From Marinobacter segnicrescens (GTDB taxonomy: Bacteria; Pseudomonadota; Gammaproteobacteria; Pseudomonadales; Oleiphilaceae), in the NCBI RefSeq assembly GCF_900111555.1, contig NZ_FOHZ01000025.1, forward strand, positions 1 to 41,099: a stretch of 41,099 nucleotides of DNA, written 5' to 3'. Below are positions 7,942 through 16,624 of the stretch, piece by piece. Each line of letters starts with the position of its first letter. Position 1 is the first letter of the stretch. The notes beneath the pieces were generated by a model that made no database searches, was not told where the DNA came from, and saw only the letters and a list, made by a program, of their open reading frames with translations. The translations under genes and the position numbers were made by a program.

Positions 7942-8193
7942 ATGATGGAAACAAAAAAAGATTTACTCGACATGACCCAAGAAGAATTTAAAGAACTCAC
8001 AAAAGAAGAGGTACTAGAGTATCTTCGAGAGATTAAAGAAGATCAGCAGCGCATACACGACGAGATCATGCAGCTAAAAAAAGAAGAAGAAGAGAGTCGG
8101 AAAATCAAGGCTGAGAATGAGCGCATCAGAGAGAAAAATCGGCTCAAGATCGAGGCTGCTCGCAAGCGTGCTGAGTCTTCTCTATCAACCTAA
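7942..8193 (+). CDS. Small coiled-coil protein
   Basis: 83 residues, almost entirely predicted helix with heptad-like Leu/Ile and Glu/Lys spacing (EVLEYLREIKEDQQRIHDEI region), ending in a basic stretch. No family recognised. A strong Shine-Dalgarno (AAGAGGAAGG) precedes ATGATG at 7942. It belongs to the small-gene cluster feeding into the sigma factor gene. It resembles the 41-residue product of 8233-8358 in composition, so the two may be related or may interact. Confidence 0.55.
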   Translation: MMETKKDLLDMTQEEFKELTKEEVLEYLREIKEDQQRIHDEIMQLKKEEEESRKIKAENERIREKNRLKIEAARKRAESSLST

Positions 8194-8232
8194 ATCATAT
8201 TGCATATAAATCAAAGAAGAGGAAAATTGAAG

Positions 8233-8358
8233 ATGAAAAATTACACTGACGAAGAATTGCGAGCGATGTCATCAGAGCAGTTAGACCAGCTCTTGGAAGA
8301 AGTTGATAGCGAAATCGAGATGTTACAGAGAGAAATCGAAGGACACTCACTGCACTGA
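8233..8358 (+). CDS. Very small acidic coiled-coil protein
   Basis: A 41-residue open frame (MKNYTDEELRAM...) with an AAGAGGA site 8-15 bp upstream, the same translation signal as its two upstream neighbours. The product is acidic and helical (LDQLLEEVDSEIEMLQREIE), with regular leucines suggesting a short coiled coil. Its stop overlaps the start of the sigma factor gene by one base (ATGA), so it may serve for translational coupling or as a sigma-binding partner. Function unknown; evidence that it is real rests on the start signal and the coupling. Confidence 0.5.
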   Translation: MKNYTDEELRAMSSEQLDQLLEEVDSEIEMLQREIEGHSLH

Positions 8359-8966
8359 TGAAAAACGCGAATTTTCAGAAATTCCAGCCACTCATCAAGC
8401 AGGTCATCAAGAGCATGCAGTCGCAGAGATGCAGCATGCTCGATGATAACGACATGACACAGATCGCTCTGATAACTCTTGGCGGTATCGATGACCTGGA
8501 CTCTGCGTCCCCCGCTTTTGTCTTCAATACGATAAGGAACCGGATCATCGACGAGAAGCGGCGGTTGGACTGGAGGCCGAGGCAGGTGCGGCAGGCGGCT
8601 TATGAGCTTTTAAATACTGAGTCAGAGCTGTCCAAAAAGCTTGGCAGAGATCCGAGTGATTCTGAAATTTCTGAAGCTTTGGGAGTATCAGTCGAAGACG
8701 TCAGAGAGATGCGTCTCGATACTCAACCGCTCACAAGCTTTGAAGACATGGAATGGAGCAACTCTCTGACCAGTGGCGGTGGGTATGAAGATATCGAGGT
8801 CCTGGATCTTTTCAAGAGCCTTCCGGAACGGAATAGGAAGGTCATGGAGATGTGCTACTCGCAAGGTATGAAGCTTCGGGAAATTGCTGGGGTCTTGGGT
8901 TGCACTGAGGCAAGAATTTCGCAGCTACACAAACAATCGATACAGAAACTAGCCGCTCATTTCTAA
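8358..8966 (+). CDS. Phage-encoded RNA polymerase sigma factor, sigma-28/FliA-like
   Basis: A 202-residue sigma factor. Region 2 (about 40-80) has FNTIRNRIIDEKRRLDWRPR, very close to the FliA segment that binds core and the -10. A region 3-like helix pair follows (KLGRDPSDSEISEALGVS, residues about 95-112). Region 4 (about 147-200) has LPERNRKVMEMCY, then a helix-turn-helix (LREIAGVLGCTEARISQLH). All functional regions are present and the length is only slightly below FliA. It would redirect host polymerase to phage promoters, presumably the repeated AT-rich promoters before the late genes, though their -10 looks sigma-70-like rather than GCCGATAA. Translation is coupled to the preceding small gene (ATGA overlap). 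Confidence 0.88.
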   Translation: MKNANFQKFQPLIKQVIKSMQSQRCSMLDDNDMTQIALITLGGIDDLDSASPAFVFNTIRNRIIDEKRRLDWRPRQVRQAAYELLNTESELSKKLGRDPSDSEISEALGVSVEDVREMRLDTQPLTSFEDMEWSNSLTSGGGYEDIEVLDLFKSLPERNRKVMEMCYSQGMKLREIAGVLGCTEARISQLHKQSIQKLAAHF

Positions 8967-8975
8967 TTCCATTTA

Positions 8976-9015
8976 TTTACTCTGTTTGTTTATATATGCT
9001 ATAATGTTATAACAT
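8976..9015 (+). promoter_or_regulatory. Promoter with 12-bp palindrome for the tail-fibre genes
   Basis: TTTACT (8976-8981), TATAAT (9000-9005), 18-bp spacer. The perfect palindrome ATGTTATAACAT (9004-9015) overlaps the -10 and start region. Same design as 4216, 15485, 19495 and 26371. Confidence 0.62.
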
Positions 9016-9042
9016 AGAATATTTTTATAAGCGGACAGGGTA

Positions 9043-9399
9043 ATGAGCGAAATCCTCGGAGAGTATCGACAAGGCGACGACTGGAGCATCTTGCTCACTT
9101 TCAAAATTGACGGCGTTGCACAAGACATAATAGACCACGTCTTCACTTTCACGCTTGTCGAAGATTGGGACGAACCCCCTGTCCTGCAAGTCGTCCATAC
9201 CGTACCCGAATTCCACGGCATCGAAGGCATCTGTCTCATCAAAATCCCGCACGAGCTAACCGCACAAGTAGAGGCTGGGAAGTATTACTGGGACATCCAG
9301 CAGACCACGCCATCCGGTCAGATCAACACCGTTTTACCCCAGCCTGAGCAGTACAAAGACCGCTTTGTCGTCCGCCCTGACGCTACTGACAACGATTGA
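9043..9399 (+). CDS. BppU-like N-terminal domain protein, tail-fibre associated
   Basis: 118 residues forming what looks like one beta-sandwich. The pattern EYRQGDDWSILLTFKIDG, then VFTFTLVEDW, then LIKIPHELTAQVEAGKYYWDIQQTTPSG, ending DRFVVRPDAT, is the layout of the N-terminal domain of BppU-type baseplate proteins and related adaptor proteins that attach receptor-binding proteins to the tail. Here it stands alone, upstream of and almost touching the first collagen-type fibre gene. Role as an adaptor is inferred from fold pattern and position. The ATG at 9043 is preceded by GGACAGGG. Confidence 0.55.
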   Translation: MSEILGEYRQGDDWSILLTFKIDGVAQDIIDHVFTFTLVEDWDEPPVLQVVHTVPEFHGIEGICLIKIPHELTAQVEAGKYYWDIQQTTPSGQINTVLPQPEQYKDRFVVRPDATDND

Positions 9400-9416
9400 A
9401 TTGGAGCCAAATAAAA

Positions 9417-11540
9417 ATGAAACAAACCGTTATAGAAGTAGGGAAAACTCTTGTCATAGAAGGTCAGAAAGGCGACCAGGGCGTGTCTGTTTCCACTATT
9501 GAGATTGATGCAAATGGCGAGCTGATTGTAAGCCTGTCTGATGGGTCTTCGGTTAATCCTGGCAAGGTGGTTGGGCCGGTGGGTCCGCAAGGTATTCAGG
9601 GTCCACAGGGCGATGTAGGGCCGAAGGGTGAACAGGGTTTACAAGGCATTCAAGGTGAGACTGGCCCTCAAGGCCCGATTGGCTTAACTGGCCCCGAAGG
9701 CCCTCAAGGCCCGCAAGGTTTAAAAGGCGACCAAGGCGACGTAGGCCCAGTTGGTCCCGCTGGCCCTCAGGGTGAGCAAGGTATCCAAGGTCCAGTTGGC
9801 CCCGAAGGGCCTCAGGGTCCGGTGGGTGCTGATGGTCTAAAGATCACATCAAGTACTGTCACTCCGGAAGGTCGTCTTGTCGTCACTTATAGCGACAGCA
9901 CTTCAGAAGACTTGGGATATGTCCTCGGCCCTGAAGGGCCTCAAGGGCCAGCTGGTGTGGACGGTGCTGATGGTGCTGATGGCTTTACGATCACATCGAC
10001 AGAAGTCACCACGGCTGGCGAGCTTGTCATCACTTACTCAGATGGATCCACGGTCAATGCTGGCTCAGTCGTTGGCCCAGCGGGTCCGCAAGGTCCGGAA
10101 GGCCCTGCCGGTGCGGACGGTGCTCAAGGCCCTGCCGGTCCTCAAGGTGAACAAGGTATCCAAGGCCCTGCTGGTGCAGATGGATCGCCAGGTGCTGATG
10201 GTGTGTCTGTAACCGCTGCTGAGATCACAGAAGACGGCGAATTGATCCTGACTCTATCCGACGCTTCTACCATCAATGCAGGAATTTTAGAAGCCTCTGG
10301 CGGGGGTGTTCCGGTCGGCACTGTTGCGTTGTTTACAAAGAGCCCAGGTGCTGACTGGCTGCTTTGTGACGGGTCTTTTTATGATCCTTTAGCTTATCCA
10401 GATTTGGCGGCTTCAGGGCTTGCAGCGGATCAGGTAAACCCCGGCTCTTCGCAGTTTGATGACCTTACTTTTCAAAGCTATCTAAATAATAGTGCTCTTT
10501 CCGGCACAGCCCAAGGATTTCTGCAAGAATTCAGTGACGAGTATTACGCATACATGGGCAACGACTACAACGGAGTCCTGCTCCACAAATCTGACCATTC
10601 TCAAAGCAAAAATTTCACGTTGTCAGATGGCTCTACGTACTCCGATAAAGTCAAGTTTGTTCAGAGCGGCGATCCTTCTTATGTCTATGTCGTATATCGC
10701 GCAGATTACTCTGGAAATCAGAAGCTTGGCAAGGTCTCTACGACTGTCCCTGTCGGCTCTGATGTGGTGCTCTCGGTCTATGACATCGTCGATACCGGGC
10801 TGACATTCTCGAACTTCCCGGAAGCTGCAATCTATGAAGATGAGTTTGTCATCTACCACCCAAATTATTCTCGTGCGACCTCTTCGGATTTTACGGCTTT
10901 TACAAACCACGGATCTTCGGCTTTCACGTCGTCGATCACAAACGGCCTTTTTGTTTGCGGATCCCGTCTGATACTAAATGCGCAATCTGGACTTCAGGTT
11001 TTTGAGTCTCTCGCAGATTTCAAAAATGACGTCTACACAGTGCTCCCCGTCTCTGTCGATAACTACCTCTATCCAAGTCAGCTTTCTTATAGCGCTAGCA
11101 AAGACAAGCTGGGCATCGTGCAGGACACAGTAAAAACACTGACGATTTGGAATGCATCAGACGACACATATCTCGAAAGTGATCCGATGGTCGATGCAAC
11201 CGGATATGACGCAAAGCCCTATGCTGTCACAGCTGTAGCAGACGGCTTTATCGTGCTGACCTACAACTCAAACTCATCGACTCGCACAAATCTTTTCTTT
11301 GTCTCTGCTGACTTGGGCACCGCCACGCTGGTCTCATCTCTGTCGGACGATTCCGGATATTCTAGCTGGTCTTCTTATCAAGTAATGGGATACGACAACA
11401 ATATACAGATGCTGCACTGCTACATGACCTACGGCGATCACGCTGCGCACTACTCGGTCTCACTGATCCAAGAGTTCCTAAACGTGCTGCCAAGCGGCGT
11501 GGCTAACGGCGACATGCACCCGTACATCAAAGCGCAATAA
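9417..11540 (+). CDS. Collagen-like tail fibre protein with modular repeats
   Basis: 707 residues. After MKQTVIEVGKTLVIEGQKG come long Gly-X-Y collagen tracts interrupted by four copies of a 31-residue beta module (each like ITSTEVTTAGELVITYSDGS followed by an N-G-rich turn). Then there is a tail-collar-like segment (GTVALFTKSPGADWLLCDGS), and about 400 residues of beta-rich repeats resembling a propeller or receptor-binding domain, ending DMHPYIKAQ. Collagen tracts form trimeric stalks. The ATG at 9417 is preferred to an upstream TTG because a GGAG site precedes it. A shorter paralogue lies at 12007-13335, sharing the N-terminus, collar segment and C-terminal end. It is probably the receptor-binding fibre. 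Confidence 0.82.
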   Translation: MKQTVIEVGKTLVIEGQKGDQGVSVSTIEIDANGELIVSLSDGSSVNPGKVVGPVGPQGIQGPQGDVGPKGEQGLQGIQGETGPQGPIGLTGPEGPQGPQGLKGDQGDVGPVGPAGPQGEQGIQGPVGPEGPQGPVGADGLKITSSTVTPEGRLVVTYSDSTSEDLGYVLGPEGPQGPAGVDGADGADGFTITSTEVTTAGELVITYSDGSTVNAGSVVGPAGPQGPEGPAGADGAQGPAGPQGEQGIQGPAGADGSPGADGVSVTAAEITEDGELILTLSDASTINAGILEASGGGVPVGTVALFTKSPGADWLLCDGSFYDPLAYPDLAASGLAADQVNPGSSQFDDLTFQSYLNNSALSGTAQGFLQEFSDEYYAYMGNDYNGVLLHKSDHSQSKNFTLSDGSTYSDKVKFVQSGDPSYVYVVYRADYSGNQKLGKVSTTVPVGSDVVLSVYDIVDTGLTFSNFPEAAIYEDEFVIYHPNYSRATSSDFTAFTNHGSSAFTSSITNGLFVCGSRLILNAQSGLQVFESLADFKNDVYTVLPVSVDNYLYPSQLSYSASKDKLGIVQDTVKTLTIWNASDDTYLESDPMVDATGYDAKPYAVTAVADGFIVLTYNSNSSTRTNLFFVSADLGTATLVSSLSDDSGYSSWSSYQVMGYDNNIQMLHCYMTYGDHAAHYSVSLIQEFLNVLPSGVANGDMHPYIKAQ

Positions 11541-11553
11541 TGGAGAATAAAAA

Positions 11554-11949
11554 ATGTATGCAATAGTCAATAAGTTTGGGGTTGTCGTTGGGTTGGCAAC
11601 AAAAAATCTAGGAAAGTCGGGCTTTGACTATATCAAAGTGACTGACGAGCAGATTATCAAAGCGATTATGGACAAGAAGCCGGTCAGATATATTGACGCC
11701 TCTCTTCAAGCCGTGGAGCCTTTTAGGTCAAAGACATGGGAGCAGATTCGAGCAGAGCGTGAAAAGAAGTTCGCTGAGGCTGATGCAGCACTCTTCAAAG
11801 CAGAAGATGCAGAGATCATAGACCCTACCCTGGATCTTTCAGACCAAAAAAAGTCAATTGCTCAATACAGGCAGGCACTTCGTGACATTCCGGAAACTTT
11901 CCAGAGCCCCGACGACGTGGTCTTCCCTGATCCTCCATTTAATAATTAG
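11554..11949 (+). CDS. Tail fibre assembly chaperone-like protein
   Basis: A 131-residue protein between the two fibre genes. The N-terminal third (MYAIVNKFGVVVGLATKN) and the C-terminal RQALRDIPETFQSPDDVVFPDPP follow the pattern of phage tail assembly chaperones, which often end RQALRDIP...P..VVWP.P. The middle is a charged helix (TWEQIRAEREKKFAEADAAL) resembling the phage tail chaperone/DUF4376 helical region. It likely helps fold or trimerise the neighbouring collagen fibres. It is 13 bp downstream of the first fibre and upstream of a separate promoter for the second. Confidence 0.6.
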   Translation: MYAIVNKFGVVVGLATKNLGKSGFDYIKVTDEQIIKAIMDKKPVRYIDASLQAVEPFRSKTWEQIRAEREKKFAEADAALFKAEDAEIIDPTLDLSDQKKSIAQYRQALRDIPETFQSPDDVVFPDPPFNN

Positions 11950-11972
11950 AATTCCATTTAATATATCTATTT

Positions 11973-11998
11973 GTTATAATAAGATATCGATATAAAGG
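11973..11998 (+). promoter_or_regulatory. Promoter-like element for the second fibre gene
   Basis: GTTATAAT at 11973-11980 gives the same -10 as the other late promoters; the downstream dyad is degenerate (AAGATATCG). I see no good -35. The Shine-Dalgarno AAAGGA follows at 11994-11999. Confidence 0.45.
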
Positions 11999-12006
11999 AT
12001 TTTTAC

Positions 12007-13335
12007 ATGAGCGAAGTAGTCATAGAAAGCGGCCCAGCAATTGTTATCGAGGGTCAGAAAGGCGACAAAGGTGATCAAGGCCCCAAGGGTGACCAAGGGC
12101 CAAAAGGCGAGCGAGGTGCGGCAGGTGGATCGATTGTTGGCCAGGTGTCTTACTTTGCCCAGCACCCCGGCTCTGACTACTTGTCATGCGACGGCTCTCA
12201 GATCGACGAGACCGCATACCCTGAGCTGATCGAAAGTGGCCTTCATGCGTTCGGCTACAGCTACGCTCTCGACTCTGTGTCAGTGCTTTCAGATACAATC
12301 GCACCAGTCGATGTAGGCAATCAAAATTCGATGTGCGAGTTAGACGATTGCTGGGTTTCGGTTGGAAACAATTCTCGTGCCGTGCTCTTTTATAGCGAAG
12401 ATGGGGTGATGAAGTCATCTCACATCACTGGTCTCCCCGACTACTCTTCTCAGTACTGTTTCGTGAAAGGCCCGTGCTGCTCATCTAACTACGACATTCT
12501 TATCTACCGCTACACATACAGCGGAAGCGAGGCGGTGAAGATTTCGAAGTTTCAGAAGATTAAGGACTTTGCGAACCCAGAAATTACGCTTTATGACACA
12601 GTGACAATTGATGATATCAGCCCCGCTTTCGCTACGACGTTGATCAAAGCGGAGTGGTACAAAGACTATCTTGTCATACTCGTGTCTGACTCAAGCAGAT
12701 CTCGATTTTATGTGACGACTGACCTTTTTCACTTCAGGTATGCAAGCACTATCTCAGGCTACGGCATGAACCTAAGAAAGGTTGGCGATTATCTTTTAAC
12801 CTGGGGTGATGGCTTTGTTCGTGTCGCTCAAGATGCGGATGATGTTTTTTCCGGCTTTGGCACTTACTTTAGCGGTCTGACACCACCAAATTACACGCTC
12901 TACTGCTACTCATACGCTGACATAAAAGATGATGTGCTCGCAGTTGTCGGTCTATCAAACGGGCTCGATCTCGTAGATATAAAGACCCGAGCGGCTATAG
13001 CGAATAATGTGAAAGGTACGATGTCGGGCAATCAGCGTTCACTAGTAGCTGTAGAGGACAAATTCTTGGTGTTGGATCAGGGCATTATCTATCAGACGCA
13101 AGACGGCTCATCACTGACTCAGCTTTTCGATCTCACGACTATCAAAGCGGAATACGGCAGCATGAACTACTCGCACGCAGTCTATAACGCTGAAAAATCA
13201 GAGCTTATCGTATGGTACTACAACATCGAACGTGCGGTGCTTTTGTACGTGCAGAAGACAGTAACAGGCGCTCTTAAGCTCACGCCGAAAATGCCTGACG
13301 TCGGAAATGCAAAGCCTTATATCCGCGCAAAGTAA
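12007..13335 (+). CDS. Second collagen-like tail fibre protein
   Basis: A 442-residue paralogue of the fibre at 9417-11540. It starts MSEVVIESGPAIVIEGQKG, has one short collagen tract (six or so Gly-X-Y triplets), the same collar-like segment (SYFAQHPGSDYLSCDGSQ), then about 370 residues of beta-rich repeats with YSEDG, YTYSG and TQDGS-like turns that suggest a propeller, ending NAKPYIRAK. The C-terminal domains of the two fibres have largely diverged, as expected of receptor-binding domains under selection. It has its own promoter-like element. Two fibres may give two host receptors or a short and long version of a side fibre. Confidence 0.78.
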   Translation: MSEVVIESGPAIVIEGQKGDKGDQGPKGDQGPKGERGAAGGSIVGQVSYFAQHPGSDYLSCDGSQIDETAYPELIESGLHAFGYSYALDSVSVLSDTIAPVDVGNQNSMCELDDCWVSVGNNSRAVLFYSEDGVMKSSHITGLPDYSSQYCFVKGPCCSSNYDILIYRYTYSGSEAVKISKFQKIKDFANPEITLYDTVTIDDISPAFATTLIKAEWYKDYLVILVSDSSRSRFYVTTDLFHFRYASTISGYGMNLRKVGDYLLTWGDGFVRVAQDADDVFSGFGTYFSGLTPPNYTLYCYSYADIKDDVLAVVGLSNGLDLVDIKTRAAIANNVKGTMSGNQRSLVAVEDKFLVLDQGIIYQTQDGSSLTQLFDLTTIKAEYGSMNYSHAVYNAEKSELIVWYYNIERAVLLYVQKTVTGALKLTPKMPDVGNAKPYIRAK

Positions 13336-13366
13336 CTATAGCATCTAAAAATAAAGAGACAGCAAA

Positions 13367-15415
13367 ATGACAGACGAATTAGAAAAAAGGAACATGGCAA
13401 GCTCAGTCGATACGCACTTTTCCATGATGCCGCGTGCCAAGTGGTCGGACTTCACTGTGCTCAAGAGCGTACGAGAAGGCATGCACGCATCGGGCTGGGT
13501 CTATATCGCTGTCTCGAAAATTGCTGGGGCTGTGGCTACGCCTCCTTTGGTTGTCTACAACAAAGATGGCCAGGCGATTTGGGATCACCCTATCTCTAAG
13601 CTTTTAGATAATCCGCACGAGGAGCTGAGCCGGTCTGAAATCATGAAGTTAATGGCCGCTTGGTTGCAGCTCGGTGGGTCTGCTTATCTGCAAAAAGTTA
13701 GAACTGGTAGTCAGAATCGCTCTGGTGACATGAAGTGGCTGTGGCCGATCTCACCTGACCGCATCGCGCCAGTGGGATCAAAGAGCCATCAGGGCCTAAT
13801 CGAAAATTACGAGATCTACTCAAACGGCTCACGAAAGACTAGCTCTGAGTTTACTCCCGAGTCGGTAATTCGCATCTGCATGCAGGATCCGGCTGATCCA
13901 CTCCGTGGCCTCTCCCCTCTTCGTGCTGCGGCTAAGGCTGTGGATCTGGACGTGGAGCAAGCGAACTGGAACAAATCCCTAATGCAAAACCGGGGCAACC
14001 CTGACATCGCTATCAGCGTGAAAGGACAGCTCGACGATCAGCAAAAGAAGTCAATTTTAAAGTCGATTATCAGCAAGTTCAGAGGCTCTAAAAATGCGGG
14101 GTTGCCGTTGGTCTTTGGACAAGAAGCAAGCATCACAAAGCTTGGATTGACTCAAGTTGAGATGGACTTTCTGAACTCTCGGAAGTGGAACCGGGACGAG
14201 ATCCTGGGGATTTTCGGAGTACCCCCGCAGATCGCTGGCTCTGTTGATTCCAGTTCCTACAACAACGTCAGCGAAGCAAAGCGGATGTTTTGGCAAGACA
14301 CAGTACTGCCCTGCCTTAACCTGATCACTGATGCGCTCAATAACGCTCTGCGAGATGAATTGAGAAATGGCGAATACATCGGCGCAGACCTCTCGGGTGT
14401 CGAAGCTCTAAGAGAAAGCCAAGACAGCAAGATCGAGAGAGCGAACAAGTTCTGGGAAATGGGCGTCCCAATGAGCGTTATCAACGAAAGACTTGAATTG
14501 GGCCTAAAGGAATATCCAGGGTGGGATGTGCCTTTCGGTGGGTCAAAAATTCTCTTCAAAGACGGCAAGCCCGCTGAGGAGTCAAGATCCTCAAAAAAGC
14601 CCCAGATTTCGCCTGAAATTGAAAGGCGACGACAGGAATTCAGGCAAGACTGGACGCTATCAAACCTGGCCCTGCGCGGAGCGGACCAAGATCAAGTCAA
14701 AGAAGAAGAAGACCGCAGAGAAAAATACGCATCCGAAAAAGTAGCGCCATTGTGGGATAAATTGTTCACAAAACAGCTCGATTACTTACTCAGCGATGAC
14801 AGCGCTCTCTCGTCGATTTCAGAAGATGATGTGAGGGAAAACCTTCAGAAATTATCTGAGAGCCATATTTCGATCATCTCGACTGCCCTCGGCATGTGCG
14901 GAGCGGAAGCCGGTGAGCAGGTCGTGATGTCGAAGCGCTCTCAGTCTATGCAGCTCAGAAATGATCCTTTCATCTTTGAGCAGATCCTTTCGAAGCTGGA
15001 AGAAGAGCAGATCATTCTGGGCGAGCTGGCTTTTATCAATGCCACGACCACCGCCTTGATCATGCAGGAAGTCCAGGTAAGTCGTGAGAATCGAGAGACT
15101 GTGCAGCAGCTCAAAGACAGACTCAGCAAAAATCACGCTTTTGGTCCCCAGCGGTCTTTAGCAATCGCTCGCACCCTGACAGGCACTGCATCAAGCATGG
15201 GACAGCAAGTAGCAGCAGAAGAAGCGGGCGCAAGGTTCAAAATTTGGATGACCTCAGGCGGTGCGAGAGATGCTCACAACGCAAGGTCAGGAGAGCGTGT
15301 CGGTATTGATGAGCGCTTCTCAAATCAGCTAGGCGGGTCTCCAAGGTATCCATGTGACCAGCAGACAACCGTCGCAGATCGTGTGAATTGTAGATGCTCA
15401 ATGCGTTTCGAGTGA
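13367..15415 (+). CDS. Portal protein fused to a MuF-like head morphogenesis domain
   Basis: 682 residues. Residues about 15-370 are an HK97-type portal: VYIAVSKIAGAVATPPLVVY, HPISKLLDNPHEELSRSE, SGDMKWLWPISPDRIAPV, GLSPLRAAAKAVDLD, EILGIFGVPPQIAGSVDSSSYNN. After a charged linker (390-450) the C-terminal 230 residues are helical and end in the MuF signature (WMTSGGARDAHNARSGERVGID..F then RVNCRCSMRF). The portal is the DNA entry ring; MuF proteins are minor capsid proteins injected or bound at the portal. In most phages these are two adjacent genes. The frame is uninterrupted, so the fusion is real in this sequence. The capsid protease and capsid genes follow, with their own promoter. Confidence 0.88.
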   Translation: MTDELEKRNMASSVDTHFSMMPRAKWSDFTVLKSVREGMHASGWVYIAVSKIAGAVATPPLVVYNKDGQAIWDHPISKLLDNPHEELSRSEIMKLMAAWLQLGGSAYLQKVRTGSQNRSGDMKWLWPISPDRIAPVGSKSHQGLIENYEIYSNGSRKTSSEFTPESVIRICMQDPADPLRGLSPLRAAAKAVDLDVEQANWNKSLMQNRGNPDIAISVKGQLDDQQKKSILKSIISKFRGSKNAGLPLVFGQEASITKLGLTQVEMDFLNSRKWNRDEILGIFGVPPQIAGSVDSSSYNNVSEAKRMFWQDTVLPCLNLITDALNNALRDELRNGEYIGADLSGVEALRESQDSKIERANKFWEMGVPMSVINERLELGLKEYPGWDVPFGGSKILFKDGKPAEESRSSKKPQISPEIERRRQEFRQDWTLSNLALRGADQDQVKEEEDRREKYASEKVAPLWDKLFTKQLDYLLSDDSALSSISEDDVRENLQKLSESHISIISTALGMCGAEAGEQVVMSKRSQSMQLRNDPFIFEQILSKLEEEQIILGELAFINATTTALIMQEVQVSRENRETVQQLKDRLSKNHAFGPQRSLAIARTLTGTASSMGQQVAAEEAGARFKIWMTSGGARDAHNARSGERVGIDERFSNQLGGSPRYPCDQQTTVADRVNCRCSMRFE

Positions 15416-15462
15416 GCTTGTTAAGCGTCACAGGTAAACAGTAAATAACTATTGCATTTAAT

Positions 15463-15498
15463 TTGTTTTTACTTGTTTATATGTTATAATGTTATAAA
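15463..15498 (+). promoter_or_regulatory. Promoter for the capsid protease and capsid genes
   Basis: TATAAT at 15485-15490 within ATGTTATAATGTTATAAA (15481-15498), the same double TTATAA arrangement as at 9004. The best -35 is a weak TTGTTT at 15463. GCATTTAAT precedes it at 15454 and a GGTAAACAGT half-site lies at 15433. Confidence 0.55.
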
Positions 15499-15539
15499 CG
15501 AGTAGATGTTTAAGACTCAAACGAATAAAGGATATGAGA

Positions 15540-16589
15540 ATGTCGCCAGATAAAAGATACACGGGCTTTATAGAAACACGCGCAGAGAGCGACGGCGAAG
15601 GCATCTTTAGCGGCTATGTAGTCACATGGAATACCACTGACTCACACAACACGGCATTTCAGCGTGGGGCTTTTAAGAAGACCATATCCGAGCGTGCAGG
15701 CAAGATCAAATTGCTTTGGAACCACAAGTTCGAAGATATGCCGATTGGCAAAATCCTTGAGCTTAGAGAAGACGACAAAGGCCTTTACTTCCGCGCTCAG
15801 CTAGCTCTGGGAATTGAAAGGGCACGCGATGCTTTCGAACTCATGAAGATCGGCGAACTCAATATGATGTCGTTTGGTTTCAAAATTATCAAAGACGCTG
15901 GCTTCAAAAATGGCGTCAGACAAATTACGGAAGTACAGCTTATGGAAATTTCACCAGTCAACTTTGCCTCTGGTCCGGAAGCAGATATAGATCCCAACAG
16001 CGTCAGGGCTACTGACTTTAAAAAGACAATTGATGAGAACGATTTGAGGACAGGTGGTCGTCGGATCCTTTCCGCTTTTGACGAAACAGTATGGGATATC
16101 TGGTGGGACTCTGAGTCCACCGATGAATTAATGAGAAATATGGATCAAGCCTGGGGCGATGCTCACAACGCTTACATGGTATGGCTTGATCAGTTAATAG
16201 AATCCGAGCCGGAGTTGCGCGGTAATCCTGAAGCTAACGAGCTTGCCACTGCTTTCGAGAAAGTGATGGAAGGTCGATCAGCTTTGGATTTCGCTGCTGA
16301 CTCCACTCTGACACGTGCCCAGGTCGAAGACTTAAGGCGTGGAAAAATGATCGATGAAGCCGCTGCTCAAGCACTTCCAGATCAAGTTCGTGGAGCGCAT
16401 GACGCTCTAAAAGCCCAAACCGCAGAAGACCTGATCGAACAAATTTCGGGACTATCTGTAGAACTGCGAAGCAAGGTACTCGACGCTTTTGTAAAACCGG
16501 CTCCTGAGTCTCAGAAAGACGAGCCTGAGTTCGATGAAGCGATCATGGCCGAGCTGCGCAACACCCTTAATCAATTCAAAACTCGCTAA
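15540..16589 (+). CDS. HK97-type prohead protease with long C-terminal extension
   Basis: 349 residues. The first 160 are a U35/S78 prohead protease: VVTWNTTDSHNTAFQRGAF, then LLWNHKF with the catalytic His, LMKIGELNMMSFGF with the catalytic Ser, and EVQLMEISPVNFASGP. The remaining 180 residues (WDIWWDSESTDELMRNMDQAWGDAHN onward, written as WDIWWDSEST and following) are helical and acidic and do not look like the protease; they may act as scaffold, although the capsid also has its own N-terminal helical region. ATG 15540 is chosen over 15534 because AGGA lies 7 bp before it and only 1 bp before the other. The protease matures the capsid during assembly. Confidence 0.85.
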   Translation: MSPDKRYTGFIETRAESDGEGIFSGYVVTWNTTDSHNTAFQRGAFKKTISERAGKIKLLWNHKFEDMPIGKILELREDDKGLYFRAQLALGIERARDAFELMKIGELNMMSFGFKIIKDAGFKNGVRQITEVQLMEISPVNFASGPEADIDPNSVRATDFKKTIDENDLRTGGRRILSAFDETVWDIWWDSESTDELMRNMDQAWGDAHNAYMVWLDQLIESEPELRGNPEANELATAFEKVMEGRSALDFAADSTLTRAQVEDLRRGKMIDEAAAQALPDQVRGAHDALKAQTAEDLIEQISGLSVELRSKVLDAFVKPAPESQKDEPEFDEAIMAELRNTLNQFKTR

Positions 16590-16624
16590 TTTACTTTAGC
16601 ATTTAATCTCATAAGGTGAATATC

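Noticed and set aside
9560..10200. Short tandem repeats within the fibre gene that resemble a CRISPR or satellite array
   Set aside because: They are Gly-X-Y codons of a collagen-like protein in one open frame; spacing is 9 bp multiples, and there are no spacers.
16616..16624. GTG start nine bases upstream of the capsid ATG
   Set aside because: It lies within the Shine-Dalgarno (TAAGG) that is correctly spaced for ATG 16625.
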